From positions 1 to 53,488 of the forward strand of contig JAOZMX010000003.1 of assembly GCA_029934065.1 (NCBI GenBank): DNA of 53,488 nt. The letters are read 5' to 3'. Shown here one piece after another: positions 45,301 through 53,047 of this stretch. Position numbers and translations under genes: made by a program. The DNA is from Bacteroidales bacterium (lineage in GTDB: Bacteria > Bacteroidota > Bacteroidia > Bacteroidales > 4484-276). The notes under the pieces were generated by a model that worked only from the letters and a program-made list of their open reading frames with translations, was not told the DNA's origin and did not search any database. How positions within the stretch are numbered: the stretch's first letter is position 1; each line of letters starts with the position of its first letter.

Positions 45301-47008
45301 AAGAAACTTCGGAAGCGGCAATGATGCCGAGGGCGCCCGAATTGCCTCCGTTTTTGGTGTAACGGTGAAATTTCTCGGCAAAGCATTCGCCCGACCAGTT
45401 GTATTTTCCCGTCAGACAGTTGATGGAAAAGATAAAACAAAGATCCGTGTTGTGCAGCGCGTTGATGTTGGAACTGCTGTAACCGGGTTCGCCCCAGCCC
45501 TGTTCGTAACCGTGATCGCGGTGTTGAAGCATGAAAGCGCCATTGTTGATGGCATTGTTCACCATGTTGGCATTGCCGCCGGTCCAGCCGCCAAGCTCGG
45601 CGGGTGTGGCGGGAATATAATCCTGGCCGTTGGGGCCGAAATAGTTGACAACGGTGTAAGTATTCGTAGCCGTTGACCATACCGTGCTGGGATTCCCCTG
45701 ATAAATGGCATTGATCCTTACCGGGTTTTTGCCCTGACTTCTCCAGAATCCGCCTACGGTTTCCGAACAAATCTGAAACCAGCGCTCGGTTTGCCATCCG
45801 AGAGCAGTGATGGGATGATCATAAAAACCGGGGTTGGTCGGCGGGTTTCGCTCATAGTTGATGAACTTCGAAACCATGGTTTGCAACTGACTGCTGTTGG
45901 TTGCAGTGATCCTTGCAAAAATAATATCCGGCACTTTGTTGTTGTTCACGTCGGCGTAAATGTTGTCCGATGCGCAATAACTGTCCCAGATCGGCGCAAT
46001 GATGCGGTTGCTTGTATTGGTGCCGTAATCTGCCAGCAAAAGAACTGCTGCAGGCGGGATGTCCCATGTGTTGTAAGCGTTGTTGAAGTAGTTTTCCAGA
46101 CCCGACGCCGAGCTTGTGCCTATTTCTGCAAGGGTAACGATCTTGGTGATGATCCCCTGTTTTTGTCTGAACAATTTGACGGAGTCGGCCCACTGCGTAA
46201 ACTCCGGATTGTTGGGCACTACGATCAGGTATTCGCAACCTGCTTCGTCGCGGGGGCTGTTTTTGAGTATTTCCAGCCGCCGTTTGTTGTAATCAATTTC
46301 GGGGATGGATGCTCTGTTGATGAACATGTCCTGTAAGATGGGGTCCCACCAGCGGCTGCGCAAACGGTCGTCGCCGAAATGACCCGTTCCGCCTGTGAAC
46401 CGGATTTCCACTTCCACATCCCTGTAAACGATCAATTCCTGTGTTACCGGATTGTACTGGAATGGCGTGATGCCCAGTATGACGGCGTCCATGCCGCGTA
46501 CCTGTGTGGGCTCCGAAATGCGAATGGGATTTTCAGGGTAGAAGGCATTCTTGTTGTAAATTTCCGGATTTTTGTTGTAATCCAGCGGCCCGTCCTCGGT
46601 TTCCAGCGGAATCCTCGGCGCGGGAGCCATGGAGATATTTTCGAATTTTTCGATCCTGAAATTTTTAATGATCAACTTTGGTGTGGCACCCTGCGGTACG
46701 GCAACAAATCTGCTCGTCCCCGGGAGGTTGGGAGCCCCTTCGTCGTTGGGTAAAAAAGTTCCCGGCAGGGCAATGTCCTGCATGGGCTCACCATTAATAC
46801 TTGTTCCCCTGATGCTGAATTCAGTGACAGAGAAATTGATTTTCACACCCGAATCGTCATTTTTCTTCAGTGTATAACCTGCGTCTCCCCAACTGTCCGA
46901 ATACTTGATTTCCTGACCCGATAACGGGCTGAAAAGACTTAAGGAAAAAAAGGTGATGATTGTAAGGAAGGAAAATTTTGTTAAAAAAAGTTTTTGAGAA
47001 TAAGTCAT
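42368..47008 (-). CDS. Second large secreted C25 (gingipain-like) cysteine peptidase, paralog of 36248..42235, with three tandem PKD/Ig-like modules and T9SS C-terminal domain
   Basis: FMLQHRDHGYEQGWGEP and FIFSINCLTGKYNWSGECFAEKFHR; long shared N-terminal half with the neighbour; terminal LSIYPNPNNGLFHLTI...GVYHLMVTGNTIIYTKKVIISK. Start placed at MTYSQKLF. Confidence 0.92.
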   Translation of the reverse strand: MTYSQKLFLTKFSFLTIITFFSLSLFSPLSGQEIKYSDSWGDAGYTLKKNDDSGVKINFSVTEFSIRGTSINGEPMQDIALPGTFLPNDEGAPNLPGTSRFVAVPQGATPKLIIKNFRIEKFENISMAPAPRIPLETEDGPLDYNKNPEIYNKNAFYPENPIRISEPTQVRGMDAVILGITPFQYNPVTQELIVYRDVEVEIRFTGGTGHFGDDRLRSRWWDPILQDMFINRASIPEIDYNKRRLEILKNSPRDEAGCEYLIVVPNNPEFTQWADSVKLFRQKQGIITKIVTLAEIGTSSASGLENYFNNAYNTWDIPPAAVLLLADYGTNTSNRIIAPIWDSYCASDNIYADVNNNKVPDIIFARITATNSSQLQTMVSKFINYERNPPTNPGFYDHPITALGWQTERWFQICSETVGGFWRSQGKNPVRINAIYQGNPSTVWSTATNTYTVVNYFGPNGQDYIPATPAELGGWTGGNANMVNNAINNGAFMLQHRDHGYEQGWGEPGYSSSNINALHNTDLCFIFSINCLTGKYNWSGECFAEKFHRYTKNGGNSGALGIIAASEVSYSFVNDTYVWGMYDNMWPEFLPDYGMPVEERGVLPAFANASGKYFLKQSSWPYNTGNKEVTYNLFHHHGGAFLTVYSEVPQNLVVTHEPVLYSGADVFTVSANPGALVALTVDGEIIGTGVGTGFPTDIAIEPQIPETEIVVTVTKQNYFRYESTVEVIPPEGCHIVYNNYEIDDVEGGNGNGLMDYGENILLDMTLKNVGMETAENIEATISTQSEYVTIINNVSNFGNIDPDATETVAGAYTIQAHDDIPDQATIDFVLTATDGTDTWESTFSIIAHAPVFEISADVMVSDPDGNNNGRLDPGETADIYIPTTNIGTGNAYAVHATILTNDPFLIFNTSEYDLDVIEAGANGYAVFNVSLHEQAPNGFMIQTDFSASCVAASIEQEVLIMAGANIEDFETGDLSKYDWQNGGSNPWFITGETVYEGNYSLRSGAVGDGQMCILGLSADVVTMDSVSFYRKVSSQSGDVLQFFVDGALMGEWSGEKEWEYFAYPVDEGIHNLIWRYYKDGSGAGGEDCAWVDFIELPPMADENVTAFAGWDETICEGNDFQTNAYASYYESLLWSTSGTGTFDDPSIPGPVYTPSDEDISSGFVTLTLTAIDGSDEVSDDMMLTFMTQPGISNEPPAGDSQLCLDPGTADYTVTDIPGATGYVWEITPAEAGTVTWEGQMAQVTYASDFAGACQLMVKGTNQCGEGEWSSPLDIHIWDTPETINPPDGPAEVCAGETNVNYVVNEVPNADEIVWELTPSEAGTLINENFEVNISWSETFSGEAMLRAQPINVCSEGEWSDALIIEVAPLPDAATDISGKEKTCMGTEDSYQTNEIGNADAYEWVLEPEAAGILTQNNTQCSVSWDDTWNGNATLSVRGVNACGQGAISGYAILVQDCTGIDETESNELSIYPNPNNGLFHLTITAVDNISVRLYNATGKLMLDENNIEVNGYLNYSIDAAGFPEGVYHLMVTGNTIIYTKKVIISK

Positions 47009-47127
47009 TAAAATTGCTTGGTTAAGTTTATAATTTAGTTTAATTAACATCAATCTTCGTAAAAAATTTTAGAAAGTGGCGCTAAAAATACTACTTTTTT
47101 TTAACACGGTATTAAATTCATTTTTTC

Positions 47128-47135
47128 TATCTTTG
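47128..47135 (+). promoter_or_regulatory. Bacteroidota -7 box (TATCTTTG)
   Basis: TATCTTTG ~18 nt upstream of the septum-formation gene. Confidence 0.5.
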
Positions 47136-47153
47136 TCGCAACCATTTAAAATC

Positions 47154-47465
47154 ATGATTATGTCACCATTGTTGAAGAGAATCCTGAAAAGCAAAATCAC
47201 CTGGATCGTTGTGATCTTTGGCGTGTGGATGGTGTTTTTCGATCAGAACAGTCTGATCCGGCAAATTTCACTCTCCCGCGAGCTGAACAAGGCGCAGAAA
47301 CAGGAACAGTATTACCGGAAAGAGATTGCCAAAGACAGTCTTCAGCTTGAAAAACTAAAGACCGATGACAAGGAGGTTGAAAAACTGGCCCGGGAAAAAT
47401 ACATGATGAAAAAAGACGACGAAAAGATATTTCTCATCGTCAGAGAGGATGAGGAGGAAAAATAG
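47154..47465 (+). CDS. Septum formation initiator family protein (FtsB/DivIC-like)
   Basis: Single TM followed by coiled coil NSLIRQISLSRELNKAQKQEQYYRKEIAKDSLQLEKLKTDDKEVEKLAREKYMMKKDDEKIFLI. Confidence 0.88.
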   Translation: MIMSPLLKRILKSKITWIVVIFGVWMVFFDQNSLIRQISLSRELNKAQKQEQYYRKEIAKDSLQLEKLKTDDKEVEKLAREKYMMKKDDEKIFLIVREDEEEK

Positions 47466-47499
47466 ACCGGAGTTGCCGGGATCCTTTCCAAAGGCCAAA

Positions 47500-47740
47500 G
47501 ACTCATGGCGCTCAAAATCTTAATCGTATCAACGACGGGGAATTTGCTGTGTATTGATAAATTGCTGCTGCTCCTCACCGGGTATGGGAATCCGGTCTGT
47601 TTTGCAATTTCCATCCCGCAGCAATAGGTCTCCTGCATGAACAAAATATCCGGATCTTCCTGTTCGATCACTTTTACCGTGTTGATGGTGTTGGAAGTGT
47701 CTTTTTGATATTGATTTTTGCTTGATAAAAACCGGATTAA
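47500..47740 (-). pseudogene. Fragment of an endonuclease/exonuclease/phosphatase (EEP) family gene
   Basis: Minus-strand frame reads KDTSNTINTVKVIEQEDPDILFMQETYCCGMEIAKQTGFPYPVRSSSNLSIHSKFPVVDTIKI, EEP-like (PDIL.xQE; LSIxSKFPVV) but lacking the rest of the domain. Confidence 0.6.
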
Positions 47741-47776
47741 AAATATTTTTTCAAAATGATGATAAAAAAATAACCG

Positions 47777-47784
47777 TACATTTG
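47777..47784 (+). promoter_or_regulatory. Bacteroidota -7 box (TACATTTG) upstream of the ammonia-lyase
   Basis: TACATTTG ~41 nt upstream of the ATG at 47825. Confidence 0.45.
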
Positions 47785-47824
47785 CTCGTTGATTATTTAC
47801 ATGAATTTTAAACTAAAAAATGCT

Positions 47825-49348
47825 ATGACACTAATGATAAAAGGAGCCGGGCTAACCATTGAGGATGTGGTGAATGTGGCCCGTCATCAACAAAAAGTAG
47901 CCCTTCATCCCGATGCTTTGGCAAGGATTAAAAAATGCCGTGCCATGCTCGAAAAGAAAATTGCGGCACATGAGATCATGTACGGGGTCAACACGGGCAT
48001 CGGAGAGTTTTCGGAGGTTGTGCTTTCGGACGAGCAGGTCAAGGAATTTCAAAAATATTTGATATACAACCATTCGGCGGGCATCGGAGAGCCCATGCCG
48101 GAAGATTATGTGCGCGGTGCCATGCTCGGAAGGATCAATGTGCATGCCCATGGAAATTCGGGTATCCGCCCCGAAATTACGCTTACGTTGGTCGAGATGC
48201 TCAACAAAGGGGTGACGCCGTGGGTTTGCCGCAAAGGCTCCGTTGGTGCCAGCGGCGACTTGGCGCCCATGTCGCAAATCGCTTTGCTGATGATGGGAGA
48301 GGGCAGGGCTTACTACAAGGGCAAACTCTATCCCGGCAGGGAGGCCATGGAAAAGGCCGGCATTCCGCTGCCCGGACTGCAGGCCCGCGACGGACTGGGG
48401 ATCATCAACGGTTCCAATGTGCTGACGGCCATGAGTGCACTTTTTCTGTACGATGCCTTCAACTGGCTGAAACAAGCCGAGATCACCGCCGCCATGTCGC
48501 TGGAAGCCTTGAAGGCCAACATGAAACCCTACGACAGGAAAATCCATGAGGTGCGCGGATTTAAAGGTGCCATCAGCAGTGCCTTGAACATCAAAAGGAT
48601 GGTTGCCGGCGGCGATCTTGCCGAAGGAAGGATACCCTGCAAGGTGCAGGATGCCTATTCCATGCGCTCCACACCGCAGGTGATCGGCGCTGCCCGTGAT
48701 GCCCTGACCTATGCCCGCTCGCAGGTGGAGATCGAGTTGAACGGCGTGGGCGACAATCCCATCTTCTTTCCCGATGAGAACATTCAGCTTTCGGGAGCCA
48801 ACTTTCAGGGTACTCCGGTGTCGTTGCCCATGGATATGGCCGGGGCGGCCGTTACCATGGTCAGCGTATTGTCGGAACGCAGAATGAACCGGCTCAACAA
48901 CCCGGCATTGAGTGTCGGTTTGCCGGCATTTCTGACCAAGGGAGCGGGGATGTTCTCGGGGCTGATGCTCAGCCAATATACCGCCGACATGCAGATTGTG
49001 GAACAACGTATCCTGAGCGCCCCGGCGTCGGTACAATCCATACCCGCTGCCGCCGACCAGGAGGATTTTGTCTCCATGGGAATGAATACGGCCATCAAAA
49101 ATTTTCAGATTCTCGACAATGCTTACGGTATCCTCGGCATTGAAATGATGGCTGCCGCACAGGCACTCGATTTTCGCGACTATCAATTCGGGACGGGAAC
49201 AACAAAGGCCAAAGAGGTGGTAAGACGCCATGTGGATTTCCTTGACATCGACAGGCCGCTCTACGATGACCATAACAAAATGAAAGAACTGGTGAAATCG
49301 TGTGAAGTGCTCAACGAAGTGGAAAAAACAATCGGGCCTCTGGAATGA
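47825..49348 (+). CDS. MIO-type aromatic amino acid/histidine ammonia-lyase family enzyme
   Basis: GVNTGIGEFSEVVLS, GSVGASGDLAPMSQIALLMMGEG (ASG MIO triad), GLGIINGSNVLTAM, RSTPQVIGAARDAL. Internal start at MTLMIKGAGLT preferred. Confidence 0.92.
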   Translation: MTLMIKGAGLTIEDVVNVARHQQKVALHPDALARIKKCRAMLEKKIAAHEIMYGVNTGIGEFSEVVLSDEQVKEFQKYLIYNHSAGIGEPMPEDYVRGAMLGRINVHAHGNSGIRPEITLTLVEMLNKGVTPWVCRKGSVGASGDLAPMSQIALLMMGEGRAYYKGKLYPGREAMEKAGIPLPGLQARDGLGIINGSNVLTAMSALFLYDAFNWLKQAEITAAMSLEALKANMKPYDRKIHEVRGFKGAISSALNIKRMVAGGDLAEGRIPCKVQDAYSMRSTPQVIGAARDALTYARSQVEIELNGVGDNPIFFPDENIQLSGANFQGTPVSLPMDMAGAAVTMVSVLSERRMNRLNNPALSVGLPAFLTKGAGMFSGLMLSQYTADMQIVEQRILSAPASVQSIPAAADQEDFVSMGMNTAIKNFQILDNAYGILGIEMMAAAQALDFRDYQFGTGTTKAKEVVRRHVDFLDIDRPLYDDHNKMKELVKSCEVLNEVEKTIGPLE

Positions 49349-49430
49349 TTTTTATTTGAAAGATAACATGAAATAACTTCAGTAAGCCCGTATGGCATGG
49401 TGCCGGGCTGACACAAAAAAATGATGCATT

Positions 49431-49985
49431 ATGAAAGACCACGAAAAAGATCAATTGATCCAGCTTGTTGTTGCGCCGTATCTGCAAAAGGCAACGGCGC
49501 TGATCGGCGTTGCACGCAAAGTCGGCGGTAACCAGTTCCGGCACATGATGGCCACATTTTCCATTTTGATTGATTACCACTACACCGATCATATTTTGCT
49601 GAAAGCTTCGCTGATCCACGATTTGTTTGAAGATGTGCCCGAAACCCATCCCGACGAGATCAGAAACCTTGATGCCGACGGCCCGATGGTTTTGAAACTG
49701 GTGGAAGAGGTGAGCCGAAAACCCGGAGAAAGCAAAATAGATTATCTGAAAAACATCCTTTTGCATGGCTCCGAGCGGGCAAAGATCCTTAAAGTGGCCG
49801 ATCGTATCAGCAACATTACCGATCTTCATCTCGATATCATCATCAAGGATAAAATGGCCGATTACCTCGAACAAACCATGACCTACATCTACCCGATGGC
49901 CGAAGAGGTCAATCACTTCATGGCCATCGAAATAAAAGACCTGGTTGACCGGCGAAGAATGTACCTCAATAGCTGGAATATGTAG
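49431..49985 (+). CDS. Stand-alone SpoT-type HD hydrolase domain protein (small alarmone hydrolase-like)
   Basis: RKVGGNQFRHMMATFSI, ASLIHDLFEDVPET (HDxxED), AKILKVADRISNITDL; no synthetase domain. Confidence 0.75.
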   Translation: MKDHEKDQLIQLVVAPYLQKATALIGVARKVGGNQFRHMMATFSILIDYHYTDHILLKASLIHDLFEDVPETHPDEIRNLDADGPMVLKLVEEVSRKPGESKIDYLKNILLHGSERAKILKVADRISNITDLHLDIIIKDKMADYLEQTMTYIYPMAEEVNHFMAIEIKDLVDRRRMYLNSWNM

Positions 49986-50054
49986 CGAAGGATGAATTGT
50001 TTACGGATTATTTAATTTGATTGTTTAATAATTTTATCATTTTTTTCTGATTTT

Positions 50055-50492
50055 ATGGATGAACAACGAAATATAGCGGAGCCACCCGGCAGAAGATATC
50101 GCCGGCCTATACTCCTCTCCATTTTGTGTATCCTGAGTTTTGTCGGCAGTGGATTGAGTGGTACGACACTGTTCATGATTTATGCATCATACAAGGAAAT
50201 TATCCCCGCATTGCAGGAGATGAGCTCGGGGGTTGAAGGGATGGAGTTGATCGTTAATGCTCCGAGAGGATTTTTTCTGGCCGGTGCGGTGCTCAACTTT
50301 TTCTCTTTTATCGGTGTAAACCTGATGTGGCGGATGCGAAAAGCGGGATTTCATTTTTATACCGGATCGCAGGTGCTGCTGTTCTTTCTTCCCATCGTCT
50401 ATATCGCCGGATACCCCTTCCCTTTGCTCGACGGCCTGTTCACGCTGATGTTCATCATCATGTATGCCAAGTATTATAAAATATTACGTTAA
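50055..50492 (+). CDS. Small multi-TM membrane protein (paralog A)
   Basis: About four hydrophobic helices; shares sFxGvnLmWRmRKaGFhfY pattern with the following gene. Confidence 0.7.
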   Translation: MDEQRNIAEPPGRRYRRPILLSILCILSFVGSGLSGTTLFMIYASYKEIIPALQEMSSGVEGMELIVNAPRGFFLAGAVLNFFSFIGVNLMWRMRKAGFHFYTGSQVLLFFLPIVYIAGYPFPLLDGLFTLMFIIMYAKYYKILR

Positions 50493-50509
50493 TAAATAAA
50501 GAACAAATA

Positions 50510-50941
50510 ATGGCCGACGGAAAAACTGAAACAACACAGCCGGTTGAAAAGGCAGATAAAGGAAAAAGACCGCTCGGGTTATCCCTTTTGCTGATCTTTT
50601 CTTTTGTGTACAACGGATTGCTGACCCTTGTTATGGCCACCGGTCTGTTCTTCCCGGGTGTGGTGCAAAACCTGTTGCAGCGATATTACAAACACATCTA
50701 TATTTCGCCTGCGCTTGCCGTATTGTGGACCCTTGCCGGAGTGGTGGTTTTCGGCTTTTCATTTTTCGGCCTGGTGCTTTTGTGGCGTTACAAACGCAGG
50801 GGATTTCTCTATTATGCCTCTGCACAGATCATCATTCTCGCCTTGTTGATCTTTGTTTTCCATTCGTATGACCTGACCAATATTTCCATTGCCGTAGTGG
50901 TACTTGTGATCTTCGGCCTTTATGCGAAAAACATGAAATAG
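50510..50941 (+). CDS. Small multi-TM membrane protein (paralog B)
   Basis: FSFFGLVLLWRYKRRGFLYYASAQIIIL matches paralog A layout. Confidence 0.7.
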   Translation: MADGKTETTQPVEKADKGKRPLGLSLLLIFSFVYNGLLTLVMATGLFFPGVVQNLLQRYYKHIYISPALAVLWTLAGVVVFGFSFFGLVLLWRYKRRGFLYYASAQIIILALLIFVFHSYDLTNISIAVVVLVIFGLYAKNMK

Positions 50942-50986
50942 TTGCGGGTTTTTGGATTTTCCCCGTCCGGGTAAGATCATAATCAT

Positions 50987-50994
50987 TATTTTTG
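50987..50994 (+). promoter_or_regulatory. Bacteroidota -7 box (TATTTTTG)
   Basis: TATTTTTG directly upstream of the HD-domain gene starting at 51012. Confidence 0.4.
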
Positions 50995-51011
50995 CCCTTA
51001 AAACACGTTCA

Positions 51012-51581
51012 ATGATCAATTTCGATTACAAGCCGTTTTTGCTGAAAGACCACTATTTTGATCATTCCAGCACGCTTCACGGGATAAACCATACTTATCG
51101 CGTGATGTTCCATGTGCTGAATATCGGCAGAAAGGCAGGGCTGAATCATGACATCCGGCTGGCATTCTGTGCGGCATTCATCCACGATATGGCACGGCTG
51201 CACGACAGTTATTGTACCGAACACGGCATCAGATCGGTCAAAAGAAAACTGCCTGCTTTCAAGCAACTGTTTTTTCAAACGGGCATTGATGCCGACGGTA
51301 TCAGAGCCATCAAACTGGCTGTGGCCAATCATTCCATCCGGCACGAGATCAGCAAAAGCAATCCCTATTATCATACCGTGGCCCTTTTGAAAGATGCCGA
51401 TGCCCTCGACCGGATCAGGATCGGAGAACATAACCTGAAGATCAAATACCTTCGCTACCCGGAAACGGTTGAGCTGGTTGATTTTGCCAAAGAACTCTAT
51501 TACCGCTCGGACGGTCAGATCATCCGGAACATGGATGAGCTCATTGACCTTGCCGTTGGCCTCGGGGAAAAGCCTTTCTGA
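51012..51581 (+). CDS. HD domain-containing phosphohydrolase
   Basis: STLHGINHTYRVMFHVL, FCAAFIHDMARLHD, AVANHS, LLKDADALDRIR. Confidence 0.83.
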   Translation: MINFDYKPFLLKDHYFDHSSTLHGINHTYRVMFHVLNIGRKAGLNHDIRLAFCAAFIHDMARLHDSYCTEHGIRSVKRKLPAFKQLFFQTGIDADGIRAIKLAVANHSIRHEISKSNPYYHTVALLKDADALDRIRIGEHNLKIKYLRYPETVELVDFAKELYYRSDGQIIRNMDELIDLAVGLGEKPF

Positions 51582-51642
51582 CCTTCAAATAAAAATCCGG
51601 AAAATCCGTTTTACTCCCTTATCATTCAAACTACTTTTTTGT

Positions 51643-52296
51643 ATGCTGAAGATCAGGAAGGTTTTCTTTTTTGCGGGATTGATGCTGATGCTCTTTTCAT
51701 TGCAGGGCTGTTTTGAAATTGCCGAAGAGATCACTATCAACGAAGACACCTCGGGGACGCTGACCCTGACGGCGGGCGTTAGCGAGGACAACGGCATTTT
51801 CGGTTTGCTGGGGTCGTTTACCGACATCAGTTTCCTGGATGATATCGAAAATGATGTTCGGTATGTTGTGAACAATCTGAAAAGCCAGCCGGGGGTCTCC
51901 AACGTCAGGTTTACAAAACCCGGTGAGGGGCGCTATCGCTTGTCGTTTGACTTTCGGGACGGCGAATCCCTGAACGATGCATTGTATGCGGCGGCCGGAC
52001 AGGAGAAAAAATTTTGCAGCCCGTCGTTTTACAAGATCGGATCATCCAAATTCCGCAGGAAGAACATCACCAACTGGGCGACAATGTTTCTGAAACGGGA
52101 AAAGGAAAACCTGCCCGACGAATCGCTGTTCGACCTGATCGAGTATAAAACAGTGGTCAGTCTGCCGCGTCCCGTCAGGTCGGTACGGGCTGCCGGTGCC
52201 GTGGTCTCGGACGACGAAAAGTCGGTCTCCACAAGTAATTTTGTCTCCGATATCCTCAACAAGCGGATCAATACCAAAGTTGTCATTCGCTATTAA
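51643..52296 (+). CDS. Lipoprotein of unknown function
   Basis: MLKIRKVFFFAGLMLMLFSLQGCFEIAEEITINEDTSGTLTLTAG: clear lipobox (LQGC). Confidence 0.75.
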   Translation: MLKIRKVFFFAGLMLMLFSLQGCFEIAEEITINEDTSGTLTLTAGVSEDNGIFGLLGSFTDISFLDDIENDVRYVVNNLKSQPGVSNVRFTKPGEGRYRLSFDFRDGESLNDALYAAAGQEKKFCSPSFYKIGSSKFRRKNITNWATMFLKREKENLPDESLFDLIEYKTVVSLPRPVRSVRAAGAVVSDDEKSVSTSNFVSDILNKRINTKVVIRY

Positions 52297-52299
52297 ACA

Positions 52300-52604
52300 C
52301 TTTCCCCATAGCAAAAAAGGCTGATATTTTTTTTGTTACTGCTTACCTTACTGTTGATGGTTATTCCCCGGAGAATGCCACTGTGGAACTTTCGGAAGGA
52401 TGGAACCTGATCCCCGTTTTGTCGGAAGAATTGGTTGAGGTACAAACATTGTTTGCGGGGAACATGGATAAAATGGTCATGGTGAAAGAGGCGGTGGGGT
52501 ATAAGGTTTTTTGGCCGGCCAAAAACATTGCGACATTGCAGAAATTACAACCCGGCGGGGCTTACCTCGTCAAGGCGACGGAGGGGTTTACGATTACTTT
52601 TTAG
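52300..52604 (+). pseudogene. Start-less C-terminal remnant of a secreted protein with a GWNLIPV domain
   Basis: Frame reads KKADIFFVTAYLTVDGYSPENATVELSEGWNLIPVLSEELVEVQTLFAGNMDKMVMVKEAVGYKVFWPAKNIATLQKLQPGGAYLVKATEGFTITF* with no suitable start. Confidence 0.5.
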
Positions 52605-52765
52605 CTGTTCCGGTTTTCAGGAGAAGGCATTTCCGCCGGATATCAGATGCCTGCCCTCGACTTGCCGGGATCTGATGTTCTGCCTGACTTTTTCCTTTGA
52701 AATTGAACAACATGTCGGTTGGCTTTGCCTACCAAGAGCCTGTTATTTTAGGGTAAGAATCGGCA

Positions 52766-53047
52766 TTACCTGTCGTAAACATCGTTGTAAATCTCGGGAT
52801 CGTCCGAATCGCCCGCTTCGTCGGCCTCGTGCCATGCCTCGGAAGGATCGTCAAGGTAGTCGCCTTCAACCCGAAACGTATCCACCCGTTTACGGTCTTT
52901 TTCTTGCTGTGCGTCCAGCCAAAAGTTGTGGTAAGGCCTGGAGGGCAAAGGCGGCGGCTCCTCCGGCTCTTTAGAAGGAAACAGCAACTCATACAAAATA
53001 GCTAATATCGCCAGCAGGGCGAGTAACTTTAATATGAATTTAATCAT
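52766..53047 (-). CDS. Small membrane-anchored hypothetical protein with acidic tail
   Basis: MIKFILKLLALLAILAILYELLFPSKEPEEPPPLPSRPYHNFWLDAQQEKDRKRV...; one TM, low-complexity tail. Confidence 0.5.
   Translation of the reverse strand: MIKFILKLLALLAILAILYELLFPSKEPEEPPPLPSRPYHNFWLDAQQEKDRKRVDTFRVEGDYLDDPSEAWHEADEAGDSDDPEIYNDVYDR

Noticed and set aside
47085-47098. ATACTACTTTT match to the candidate NsrR motif upstream of the ftsB-like gene
   Set aside because: Only a partial match in an AT-rich spacer, and the likely promoter is TATCTTTG at 47128; probably coincidental.
47852-49273. 473-aa minus-strand ORF opposite the ammonia-lyase
   Set aside because: Antisense shadow of a clear MIO-family enzyme.
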